Assembly: GCA_002352225.1 (NCBI GenBank)
Contig: DEIA01000022.1
Span: 78,747-110,473 of the forward strand
Reading direction: 5' to 3'
DNA: 31,727 bases
DNA from: Flammeovirgaceae bacterium UBA2786
Lineage (GTDB): Bacteria; Bacteroidota; Bacteroidia; Cytophagales; Cyclobacteriaceae
Translations under genes and position numbers: made by a program
Notes under the pieces: model-generated
What the model saw: only the letters and a program-made list of their open reading frames with translations
Database searches by the model: none
What the model was told of the DNA's origin: nothing
Shown: positions 17,100-23,843 of the stretch, in pieces
Layout: each line of letters starts with the position of its first letter
Numbering within the stretch: position 1 is the first letter of the stretch

Positions 17100-17105
17100 C
17101 GTCTT
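17100..17105 (+). promoter_or_regulatory. possible second ECF -10 element before DUF4252 copy 2
   Basis: CGTCTT here repeats the -10-like element in front of the sigma gene (CGTCTT at 15433-15438) and sits 23 bases before the ATG of copy 2. No GTAAC lies 16 bases upstream; the nearest similar sequence is GTAAT at 17073-17077, seven bases too far. A weak candidate. Confidence 0.3.
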
Positions 17106-17128
17106 ACACCACAGAACCCCACCCGCAA

Positions 17129-17623
17129 ATGAAAACGAAATATTTTGTAACTCCTGTATTTGTATTGGCTGCCTGTTGCAGTGCCTGGGCACAAAGCCGA
17201 AGCTATAATGCATTAAAAGATAATTTTAAAGGCCAGCCCGATGTACATAGTTTTTCGGTAAGCGGTTGGTTTGGTCGCATGATTTTGAATATGGCAGGCG
17301 AAGAAGAAGTGCGCAATGCCATACAAGAGTTAAAGCATGTTCGCCTGATTACTATTCCGCAACAGGAATTTGCTAACCGAAACCTTACCATGAAAGGATT
17401 TAAATCTTTAATGAAGCAAGATGGTTTTGAAGATCTGGCCCAGATAATTGATAAGGGTGAGGTTGTTACTATTTTTGTGCAGGAAGGTAAATCCAGAGCC
17501 TATAACAGGTACATGATGCTGATTGAAGAGCCGTCTGAAATTGTGGCTATTGAGTTAACAGGGTATCTCGATCCGGCTAAACTGATACCATCTGAAAACG
17601 CAGAAGTAATAATCAATCAATAG
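17129..17623 (+). CDS. DUF4252 exported protein, copy 2
   Basis: 164 residues. Signal peptide about 1-21 (ending SAWAQS). The same layout as copy 1: an N-terminal segment around NALKDNFKGQPDVHSFSVSG, a central LKHVRLITIPQQEF strand matching IKGLRILAKEQ of copy 1, a helical middle (FKSLMKQDGFEDLAQIID), a strand pair VTIFVQEGKSRAYNRYMMLI and a final IVAIELTGYLDP. Sequence identity to copies 1 and 3 is low by eye, so the duplication is old. The stop is one base before the ATG of copy 3, so these two are surely cotranscribed. Confidence 0.82.
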   Translation: MKTKYFVTPVFVLAACCSAWAQSRSYNALKDNFKGQPDVHSFSVSGWFGRMILNMAGEEEVRNAIQELKHVRLITIPQQEFANRNLTMKGFKSLMKQDGFEDLAQIIDKGEVVTIFVQEGKSRAYNRYMMLIEEPSEIVAIELTGYLDPAKLIPSENAEVIINQ

Positions 17624-17624
17624 T

Positions 17625-18164
17625 ATGAAGATAGTAGCCTCACTGATGTTGGTTGCAACGGTAACGATTGCTTCGGCACAAACCAAAACCACACAAGCCC
17701 TGGATGAAAAGTATGAGGGATTATCGTTGTTTTTCTATCGCAACACATTGCGCATGCTTAACCAGAAAGATGACCCGGCTTTTGATGAGTTGATTAAAGA
17801 CATTGAAAAAATGCGCTTTATGATGATTAACAAGCAAGAGTCTGGTTTTAGTGATGGAGATTTTAAAAAACTACTGGAAGGGTATAAGAGCGAGGCCTAC
17901 GAAGAAATGATGAGCGGCCGGGCAGATGGACGTACGTTTACGGTTTACCTGCGCGAAGTAAAGGGAGATATAAAAGGAACTATAATTGTAGCAAAAGATA
18001 CAGACTCGGTGTTGGTATTAGATATCTTGGGTAAGATTGCGGTGAATAAAGTGCCCGAATTTTTTAGTGCAATTGATAACAGCACCGACATTGGTGGAAA
18101 AATCAAAGACTTTATGAGTGATGATGATAAAGCAAAAAAGAAAAAAGAAATAGTAATAGATTAA
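17625..18164 (+). CDS. DUF4252-like exported protein, copy 3
   Basis: 179 residues. Signal peptide about 1-19 (ending TIASAQ). The mature protein shows the DUF4252 order again: ALDEKYEGLSLFFYRNTLRM, DIEKMRFMMINKQES, FKKLLEGYKSEAYEEM, FTVYLREVKGDIKGTIIVAK and VLVLDILGKIAVNKVPEFF. The tail is strongly charged (DDDKAKKKKEIVID). It begins one base after copy 2 and ends 11 bases before the GTG of the ABC ATPase gene, suggesting a transcript that runs into the transporter. Function unknown. Confidence 0.8.
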   Translation: MKIVASLMLVATVTIASAQTKTTQALDEKYEGLSLFFYRNTLRMLNQKDDPAFDELIKDIEKMRFMMINKQESGFSDGDFKKLLEGYKSEAYEEMMSGRADGRTFTVYLREVKGDIKGTIIVAKDTDSVLVLDILGKIAVNKVPEFFSAIDNSTDIGGKIKDFMSDDDKAKKKKEIVID

Positions 18165-18175
18165 CCCAACCACCG

Positions 18176-19069
18176 GTGGAAACTGTCTTATCTGTAAACA
18201 AATTAACCAAGAATTTCGGTAAGCTCTGTGCTGTTAACCAACTTGACCTGGAGGTAAAACGCGGCCAGGTGTTTGGTATGCTGGGGCCAAACGGCAGTGG
18301 AAAAACTACTACACTGGGTATGCTAATGGGAGTAATTAATCCTACATCGGGAAGTTTCAACTGGTTTGGCGAACAGGCCACACATCATACACGAAAAAAA
18401 ATAGGGGCAGTATTAGAGCATCCTATTTTTTATCCATACTTAAGCGGTCAGAAAAACCTTGAGCTTAACGCGATGATTAAGGAGGCAGACCCAAACAACA
18501 TTGCGAAGGTGTTAGATATTGTTGAACTAAGTGCGCGCAAAGATGATAAGTATAAAACTTATTCGCTGGGAATGAAACAACGCCTGGCTATTGCATCGGC
18601 ACTGGTTAGCGATCCCATTATTCTGATTCTGGATGAACCCACCAATGGCTTAGACCCTATGGGTATTGCTGAGATAAGGGAAATTATAAAACGAATTGCG
18701 GCCGATGGTAAAACCATTATTCTGGCCAGCCACCTGTTAGATGAAGTTCAAAAAGTATGTACTCACTTTGCTGTTTTGAAACGCGGCAATTTAATGCATT
18801 TAGGTCCGGTAGATGATGTGGGCAAGGGAGAAGAGATTGTGGAGATACAAGCTTACCATGACGACCTGGGAATTCTTTTGCAGGAGTTTGTGGGAAGTGC
18901 AATTGTAAAAAAAGAGGGAACAGTTTTTCAGGTGATGATGAAAGAAGGATTTCATAGTAAGGATTTGAATCGATTCTTGTTTGATAGAGGAATTGTGGCA
19001 TCGCACCTGGCAACCCGTAAGAAAAGCCTGGAGAAACAGTTTCTCGAAATTCTGGCAGACGCTAAATAA
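18176..19069 (+). CDS. ABC transporter ATP-binding protein
   Basis: 297 residues, starting with GTG; no in-frame ATG fits better, and the GTG start leaves an 11-base gap to the preceding gene. Walker A is GPNGSGKTT (37-45), the signature SLGMKQRL (130-137), Walker B ILILDEPTNGLDP (149-161) and the switch His186 in ASHLLDE. The C-terminal about 80 residues form a non-conserved domain, as in DrrA/CcmA-like exporter ATPases. It powers the ABC-2 type permease encoded 95 bases downstream. Substrate unknown; such pairs export lipids, antibiotics or extracellular components. Confidence 0.95.
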   Translation: METVLSVNKLTKNFGKLCAVNQLDLEVKRGQVFGMLGPNGSGKTTTLGMLMGVINPTSGSFNWFGEQATHHTRKKIGAVLEHPIFYPYLSGQKNLELNAMIKEADPNNIAKVLDIVELSARKDDKYKTYSLGMKQRLAIASALVSDPIILILDEPTNGLDPMGIAEIREIIKRIAADGKTIILASHLLDEVQKVCTHFAVLKRGNLMHLGPVDDVGKGEEIVEIQAYHDDLGILLQEFVGSAIVKKEGTVFQVMMKEGFHSKDLNRFLFDRGIVASHLATRKKSLEKQFLEILADAK

Positions 19070-19092
19070 TTTGAAATTTGAGATTTCGAATT
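19068..19092 (+). terminator. AT-rich hairpin at the ABC ATPase stop codon
   Basis: AATTTGAAAT (19068-19077) pairs with ATTTCGAATT (19083-19092) over 10 bp with one G-U wobble and a five-base loop, starting inside the TAA stop. It may be a weak terminator or an mRNA 3'-end stabiliser between ATPase and permease. Confidence 0.45.
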
Positions 19093-19164
19093 TAATATTA
19101 GCTGAGTCTTGAAAATTAGTACACCGCCATATTGAATCTTAAATTTTAAATCTTGAATTGATTT

Positions 19165-19983
19165 ATGTTACACTTGCTTAAAATAGATTTAAAGAAAATG
19201 ACCAGCTACAGAACCTTCTGGGTAATCTGTGGCTTGTACTTTCTTACGCTTGGGTTTACCACAGCCAGCGGAATGGAAATTTTAAGATGGATTGCGAATA
19301 AAAGTTCAGAATTTGGTGCATCTATTAATATCAATCGTATACCGTTGTATCATTTCCCTGATATCTGGCAAAACCTGATCTGGATTAGCGGCTTGTTTAA
19401 AATTGTATTAGCCGTAATGGTGGTTATTTCTATCACTAACGAATACCAGTATCGTACGTTGCGGCAGAATATAATTGATGGAATGAGCCGCTGGGAATTC
19501 CTGAAATCAAAAATATTAACCAATGTATTACTAAGCCTGATGAGTGTGGTAATGATCTTGTCGATTACATTACTTACCGGGTTTATCTACACACCAAAAA
19601 TTGAGTGGGACTTCTTCTTTCTGGGGGTGGAATTCTTTATTGCTTACTTTATTGAAGTATTTGCCTTTTTATCGTACGCATTAATGCTGGGTATATTGGT
19701 GCAGCGTTCGGGGTTAACCATTGTGCTGCTTATGCTATCGCACATGATCGAGGCAATAATAAAGGTGAATATTTTCAGAGATAGCTTTTCAGACCAAATC
19801 GGATGGCTGCAGCAATTTTTTCCGTTAGAGTCTATTACAAACCTGGTACCCATGCCGTTTGCCCGGTATGCGTTGCAAGAGATACGGGACTACGTGGCCA
19901 TTGGCTCGGTATTGATTGCACTTGGCTGGACAGCCCTGTTCAACTACTTTTCTTACCTGAAATTGAAGAAGGCTGATATCTGA
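19165..19983 (+). CDS. ABC-2 type transporter permease
   Basis: 272 residues. Predicted membrane helices lie at about 17-35, 70-95 (LIWISGLFKIVLAVMVVISI), 112-140 (LTNVLLSLMSVVMILSITLL), 155-180, 185-205 and 240-262, the six-helix plan of ABC-2 permeases. The segment ITNEYQYRTLRQNIIDGMSR (about 91-110), just after the second helix, is the conserved cytoplasmic coupling-helix region. It pairs with the ATPase upstream. Its stop lies one base from the stop of the convergent GNAT gene, with no terminator between. Confidence 0.9.
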   Translation: MLHLLKIDLKKMTSYRTFWVICGLYFLTLGFTTASGMEILRWIANKSSEFGASININRIPLYHFPDIWQNLIWISGLFKIVLAVMVVISITNEYQYRTLRQNIIDGMSRWEFLKSKILTNVLLSLMSVVMILSITLLTGFIYTPKIEWDFFFLGVEFFIAYFIEVFAFLSYALMLGILVQRSGLTIVLLMLSHMIEAIIKVNIFRDSFSDQIGWLQQFFPLESITNLVPMPFARYALQEIRDYVAIGSVLIALGWTALFNYFSYLKLKKADI

Positions 19984-19984
19984 T

Positions 19985-20413
19985 TCAGTTCAACTTCTTT
20001 ACAAAGTGTAAACTGGTTTGTTCGTAACCGCGCTGTTTATAGAACAAATGTGTTTCGGTACGCCTGTTGTTGCTGTTAAGTTCAACTTTTATACAATTTT
20101 TTTCGGCTAAGTATTTTTCGGCATGGGTTAATAATTGAGTTCCAATGCCTGAGCCACGCAAGGATTCATCTACACAGAAAGTCATAATTCGCCCAATCTG
20201 CCCGGGTGTGTGCAGGTAAGTATAGGTGTGTACGGCAATTACCCCTGCAACCTGTTGGTTAACTGCCGCTACAAAAATTTTATAGTCTGGCCGCTGATTT
20301 TCTTCTATTCGGTGGACAACAGCTGCGGTATTATCAGGGTAACCCAGCTGCAATAGTAATTGGGTAATTGCCTCTGCGTGCAGAGCGGTTGCTTCAAAGA
20401 TTTCAACACGCAT
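19985..20413 (-). CDS. GNAT family N-acetyltransferase
   Basis: 142 residues from the ATG at 20413. A 21-residue longer frame would run through the divergent SemiSWEET start and is rejected. Acetyl-CoA binding motif A is LRGSGIGTQLL (85-95, R/QxxGxG/A form), preceded by the strand GRIMTFCVDE and followed by KVELNSNNRRTETHLFYKQR, with the C-terminal Tyr (GYEQTS) typical of the fold. It probably acetylates a small molecule or amino group; the substrate is not predictable. It faces the SemiSWEET gene divergently, with about 50 bases between the starts. Confidence 0.9.
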   Translation of the reverse strand: MRVEIFEATALHAEAITQLLLQLGYPDNTAAVVHRIEENQRPDYKIFVAAVNQQVAGVIAVHTYTYLHTPGQIGRIMTFCVDESLRGSGIGTQLLTHAEKYLAEKNCIKVELNSNNRRTETHLFYKQRGYEQTSLHFVKKLN

Positions 20414-20415
20414 AC

Positions 20416-20447
20416 GTTGGCGAAGGTAAGCAGGAGTTGTACTTTTG
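20416..20447 (+). promoter_or_regulatory. Bacteroidota-type promoter for the SemiSWEET gene
   Basis: GTTG (20416-20419) is followed after 20 bases by TACTTTTG (20440-20447), matching the TTG / TAnnTTTG pattern. Transcription would begin around 20453-20455, about 10 bases before the GTG start at 20464, so the leader would be very short. Confidence 0.5.
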
Positions 20448-20463
20448 AGAAACGCGTAATTTT

Positions 20464-20721
20464 GTGGATACAGCAAAACTTATCGGCCTGGTAGCCGGCT
20501 TCCTCACAACAGTAGCATTTGTACCCCAGGTAATTAAGACCTGGCGCAGTAAATCCGCACGCGATCTTTCGTTGGTGATGTTTTTACTTTTTTGCACCGG
20601 TGTTTTTTTGTGGATGATCTACGGCATTATGATTAACGAATTACCGGTTATTCTCTGGAATATAATTACGTTGTTACTGGCGCTAATCATCCTTTTATTC
20701 AAAATCAGGTTTAAGGATTAG
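20464..20721 (+). CDS. SemiSWEET family sugar transporter
   Basis: 85 residues with three predicted helices (about 5-23, 36-57, 62-80), the size of a SemiSWEET half-transporter that works as a dimer. The PQ-loop dipeptide Pro21-Gln22 in FVPQVIKTWRSKSARDLS and the later WMIYG and LWNIITLLLAL segments are characteristic. SemiSWEETs passively move mono- or disaccharides across the inner membrane. The start is GTG; no ATG lies in frame upstream before a stop. It is monocistronic and converges on the serine hydrolase gene. Confidence 0.92.
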   Translation: MDTAKLIGLVAGFLTTVAFVPQVIKTWRSKSARDLSLVMFLLFCTGVFLWMIYGIMINELPVILWNIITLLLALIILLFKIRFKD

Positions 20722-20743
20722 ACATTGCACTACGCCATCTTAG

Positions 20744-22000
20744 TTAATCATTGATGGCCTGGTAGGTAGCAATTTTAAATTTTTCGCCCGTATCTCTCAC
20801 AGGCGAATTGTACATATTGGTAAAAATCAATCCAACCAGTTTTTCTTTTTGATCGCCCCAGTATTGTGTATTAAAGGCACCACCCCATGAAAAACTGCCA
20901 ATCGTTAAAATCGATTGATGATCATTCACTGTTGTTTCCAGTCCAAAGCCTAACCCAAACTGTGTAGTAAGCGGTGGCTGTACCTGGTTGGTAAGCATTA
21001 ACTCAATTGTTTTACGGCTCAATAACCGTTTGCCATTGTATATACCTCCGTTAATAAACAACTGTAAAAATTTTGCGTAATCTTCTATGGTAGAGGATAA
21101 CCCAGCGCCCCCCGAGTAGTATGTACCAGCCAACGTAGGATAGTTGGGTTGTGCGCCATCATAGATATAGCCAGAGGGTTGAACAAGTTTACCATCTTTG
21201 GTTTCATATAATGCAACCAGTCGGCTGTGCTTTTCTTTAGGTAAGTAGAAATAGGTATCATTCATACCCAGCGGTGCAAATATTCTGGTTTTGAAAAACT
21301 GATCTAACGATTGGCCCGACCAGATTTCTACCAGGTAGCCCAGCACATCGGTATTCAATCCATAGGTGTACCGTTCACCGGGATGATGCTTAAGCGGAAG
21401 TTTTGCTAATATCTTCATTTTGTCGGCTAGCAAACCTTGGTGGTTGCCAATGCCGCTGGGTACACCGGCTTTTGCAAAAATGGCTTTTCCTTCTTTGCTG
21501 CCAATACCCGCATAATCAATACCCGAAGTGTGGATAAGCAATTGGCGAATGGTGGGTTCGCTTTTGGCGGGTTCAGTAAAATAGCTGGAGTCCTTCTCAT
21601 TAAAATTGACCAGCACGCGTGGGTTTTTGAATTCCGGAATGTATTTGGAAACGGGTTCATCTAATAAAAACTTTCCTTCTTCAAACAGCATCATGGCAGC
21701 CAGGCTGGTAACGGCTTTGGTTTGCGAAGCAATACGAAAAATGTCGTTTACTTTAAGCGGAGTTTTGTTTTCGATGTTGCTGTATCCGTAGGCTTTGTGA
21801 TGTACAATTTTTCCATTGCGGGCAATCAGAACCACAGCACCCGGAATCCGTTCGCTGGTTACGTAATTAGTAACAAGTTCGTCTACCCGCGTAAGCCTTT
21901 CGGCAGAAAGCCCGGCTTGCTCTGGTTTTGCAGGCACCAATGTTTGCGCATGCGCAGTGTATGCAATCAAAAAAATAGCGGCAACAATAAATTTTTTCAT
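20744..22000 (-). CDS. beta-lactamase-fold serine hydrolase, secreted
   Basis: 418 residues. Signal peptide about 1-18 (ending YTAHAQ). The SxxK nucleophile motif is Ser92-Gln-Thr-Lys95 in FRIASQTKAVTS. The second motif appears as YTYGLNTDVLG (211-221), the Tyr213-Gly-Leu variant seen in esterase-like members instead of YxN. The third region is GSFSWGGAFNTQYW, replacing KTG. This is the esterase/D-aminopeptidase-like group of class C relatives (family S12-like), probably an esterase or peptidase, not a resistance enzyme. It is the last gene of a minus-strand run with the SDR and zinc-ribbon genes, 40 bases after the SDR stop. Confidence 0.92.
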   Translation of the reverse strand: MKKFIVAAIFLIAYTAHAQTLVPAKPEQAGLSAERLTRVDELVTNYVTSERIPGAVVLIARNGKIVHHKAYGYSNIENKTPLKVNDIFRIASQTKAVTSLAAMMLFEEGKFLLDEPVSKYIPEFKNPRVLVNFNEKDSSYFTEPAKSEPTIRQLLIHTSGIDYAGIGSKEGKAIFAKAGVPSGIGNHQGLLADKMKILAKLPLKHHPGERYTYGLNTDVLGYLVEIWSGQSLDQFFKTRIFAPLGMNDTYFYLPKEKHSRLVALYETKDGKLVQPSGYIYDGAQPNYPTLAGTYYSGGAGLSSTIEDYAKFLQLFINGGIYNGKRLLSRKTIELMLTNQVQPPLTTQFGLGFGLETTVNDHQSILTIGSFSWGGAFNTQYWGDQKEKLVGLIFTNMYNSPVRDTGEKFKIATYQAIND

Positions 22001-22040
22001 GTTAATAAATCATTAAACCCTAAATCACAAATCACCAATC

Positions 22041-22790
22041 TTAAAGTCCTTTTACACCAAAACCACCATCAACCACAATGTTTTGCCCTGTAATGTAACT
22101 GCTTTTGTCCATTGCTAAATAAGCTGCAAGGCTTGCTACTTCTTCCGGGTTACCTATTCGCCCCATGGGTGTGCGTTCCAGAATTTTTGCGTAGCGTTCG
22201 GGGTTAGAGAGTACTGGCTCGGTTAGTTGGGTATTAATATACCATGGTGAGATGGCGTTAACACGTATGCGATCTGCACTCCACTCGGCAGCCAGATGCC
22301 GGGTTAGTTGAATGATGGCGGCTTTTGTCATCCCGTAAGGTGGGCCACTTTGTACATCCGTTAAACCGGCAACAGATGCCATGTTAATTACGCTTGCATT
22401 GCCGCTTTGCTGCAACAGTGGGTAACAGGCATGTGTAAGCTGAATCATACTGAACAAATTTGTTTCAAAGAGCTGCCGTATTTCCGGTTCGGTATACTCC
22501 GAAAATTTTTTGCGCAGGTTGGTGCCCACATTATTCACCAATACATCTAGCTTACCCCAGTTTTCAGAAATCCGGTTAACCAGATCGTTACGAAAATCCG
22601 GGTTGCTTAAATCGCCTTCATAGGTAAACAGGTTGGCCGAATTTTTAACTTTGCCCTGTATAGCTTTGGTATTACGGGCTACTACTAAAACTTCGGCACC
22701 GAGTTCTAAAAATTCTCGTGTAATAGAAAGACCAATGCCTTTTGTGCCACCGGTTATTAAAACTTTTTTTCCTTGCAGATTCCAGCTCAT
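22041..22790 (-). CDS. SDR family oxidoreductase (tropinone reductase-like classical SDR)
   Basis: 249 residues, classical SDR length. The NAD(P)-binding motif is TGGTKGIG (13-20), the structural NNVG at about 86-89, and the catalytic set Ser139 (NMASVAG), Tyr152 and Lys156 (YGMTK). The C-terminal SSYITGQNIVVDGG is typical of FabG-like enzymes. The overall pattern resembles plant tropinone reductase-like SDRs, a name often given to bacterial members without known substrate. The ATG overlaps the stop of the zinc-ribbon gene by four bases (ATGA on the minus strand), so the two are translationally coupled. Confidence 0.93.
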   Translation of the reverse strand: MSWNLQGKKVLITGGTKGIGLSITREFLELGAEVLVVARNTKAIQGKVKNSANLFTYEGDLSNPDFRNDLVNRISENWGKLDVLVNNVGTNLRKKFSEYTEPEIRQLFETNLFSMIQLTHACYPLLQQSGNASVINMASVAGLTDVQSGPPYGMTKAAIIQLTRHLAAEWSADRIRVNAISPWYINTQLTEPVLSNPERYAKILERTPMGRIGNPEEVASLAAYLAMDKSSYITGQNIVVDGGFGVKGL

Positions 22791-23170
22791 TGAGGTTGTG
22801 ATTTGGGTGATTCGCCTTTTACAACCAAAAGATACCAGTTATTCTCTAATGGCAAATAACCTTGTTCGTAACAAAAATTATAGACCGAGCCGTCTTTGGT
22901 TTTGTATTGGCTAGTAAAGTAGTTGAAGTCAAACCCCTTGTCGTTCAGTTTATCGCGATTTACTTTGGTTTTTCCCGTGAGGTTCAGTTCCATTAACACC
23001 CTGCGGTTTTTGCGCAAAATGTTGGTTACATTGTTCATGTAGGCTGTCTCATCGCGGTTTAGTTTATTATTGTAGGCAACGCGGCATTGATCCGAACAAA
23101 ATTTTTTGTCGGACCGGCCAGTAATTTTACCTCCGCACTCTAAGCACACCTTTTCTTCCTTTTTTGTCAT
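22787..23170 (-). CDS. small N-terminal zinc-ribbon protein
   Basis: 127 residues. Cys9, Cys12, Cys25 and Cys29 (CLECGGKITGRSDKKFCSDQC) form a zinc-ribbon like those of DUF2116-type proteins. The rest (about 36-127) is a conserved-looking domain with MNNVTNILRKNRRVLMELN and FNYFTSQYKTKDGSVYNFCY, widespread in Bacteroidota and without known function. The high Lys/Arg content suits nucleic-acid contact, but that is inference. It leads a three-gene minus-strand run and lies opposite the ssb gene across an array of ATAAACG motifs. Confidence 0.85.
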   Translation of the reverse strand: MTKKEEKVCLECGGKITGRSDKKFCSDQCRVAYNNKLNRDETAYMNNVTNILRKNRRVLMELNLTGKTKVNRDKLNDKGFDFNYFTSQYKTKDGSVYNFCYEQGYLPLENNWYLLVVKGESPKSQPQ

Positions 23171-23200
23171 GATTTTGCGGTTTTTAGTGGTGGCGCTAGC

Positions 23201-23253
23201 CGTTTATAAACGTTTATAAACGAATATAAACGAAACTAATTGATTAATAAACG
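23201..23253. repeat. ATAAACG motif array with 20-bp palindrome (operator-like)
   Basis: Four copies of ATAAACG start at 23206, 23216, 23226 and 23247, spaced 10, 10 and 21 bases, so they lie on one helical face. The first two units form GTTTATAAACGTTTATAAAC (23202-23221), a perfect 20-bp palindrome made of two identical 10-bp palindromes. The array sits 31 bases from the zinc-ribbon gene start and about 100 bases before ssb, between divergent transcripts. It could be an operator for a helix-turn-helix dimer or a cooperative binding array. Confidence 0.6.
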
Positions 23254-23353
23254 ACTCGGGTTTGCGGCCCACCCCACCTTTGTATCATCAATCGGAACAA
23301 AACCCGGTTGCCGACTTAGAAAAATAAATGTTTAACAATTAAATACTACAATT

Positions 23354-23692
23354 ATGACAAGTGTGAGAAACAGTGTGAAGTTAATCGGACGGTTAGGAAA
23401 AGATCCGGAAGTGAAGAATTTTGGCAAAAGCCAGAAAGCTTCGTTTAGTATTGCTACTACCGACAATTACAAAAATGCCAAAGGCGAGAAAGTAGAAGAC
23501 ACGCAATGGCACAACGTGGTTATCTGGGGCAAACTGGCCGAGGTAGCGGGTCAGTATTTGAAGAAAGGTGCTGAGGTTGCCGTAGAAGGTAAGTTGGTGC
23601 ACCGTGCGTACGAAACCGACAAGGGCGAAAAGCGTTATGTTACCGAGATTAATGTAAACGATCTGGCTATGCTGGGTAGTAAGCCTAAGTAA
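23354..23692 (+). CDS. ssb: single-stranded DNA-binding protein, short form
   Basis: 112 residues forming the OB-fold only: MTSVRNSVKLIGRLGKDPEV, KASFSIATTDNYKNAKGEKV, DTQWHNVVIWGKLAEVAGQY and LKKGAEVAVEGKLVHRAYET are standard SSB segments. The usual flexible linker and acidic tip (DDDIPF-like) that recruit repair and replication partners are absent; the protein ends in LAMLGSKPK. It is therefore probably an accessory SSB and not the main replication protein, possibly tied to recombination or competence. It is monocistronic, closed by a strong terminator, and shares an upstream region with the divergent zinc-ribbon gene. Confidence 0.93.
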   Translation: MTSVRNSVKLIGRLGKDPEVKNFGKSQKASFSIATTDNYKNAKGEKVEDTQWHNVVIWGKLAEVAGQYLKKGAEVAVEGKLVHRAYETDKGEKRYVTEINVNDLAMLGSKPK

Positions 23693-23718
23693 AACCAATA
23701 ACCAAGGTTTAATGACTA

Positions 23719-23740
23719 AGCCCCGGCAAGTACCGGGGCT
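23719..23740 (+). terminator. rho-independent terminator after ssb
   Basis: An 8-bp GC-rich stem, AGCCCCGG (23719-23726) with CCGGGGCT (23733-23740), has a six-base loop and is followed by TTTTTT. Confidence 0.93.
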
Positions 23741-23843
23741 TTTTTTATGGATAATGATTCTTGTTTGGCGTGGTGTTTTACCAAGGATAGACAGACCCAT
23801 CGGTTCTCTTTAGCCTAAACCTGTACCTTTAGGCCCGGAACAA

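Noticed and set aside
20414..20476. N-terminal extension of the GNAT gene
   Set aside because: It would overlap the divergent SemiSWEET start and promoter, and the family begins at MRVEIFEA.
20734..20758. Hairpin GCCATC/GATGGC between the SemiSWEET and hydrolase genes as terminator
   Set aside because: The stem is only six bases, the loop is long, there is no T-run, and the right arm is in the hydrolase coding sequence.
20744..22000. Antibiotic-resistance beta-lactamase
   Set aside because: The Tyr-Gly-Leu second motif and the absence of KTG point to an esterase/peptidase-type relative.
23201..23253. CRISPR array or replication origin
   Set aside because: Units are only 10 bases with no spacers, and no replication initiator gene is near; an operator array fits better.
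23393..23800. 135-codon open frame on the minus strand across ssb and its terminator
   Set aside because: It is antisense to a clear ssb gene and crosses its terminator; no family resemblance.
23824..23831. TACCTTTA as CDF gene promoter
   Set aside because: One mismatch to the -7 consensus and no TTTG or TTG at the proper distance.
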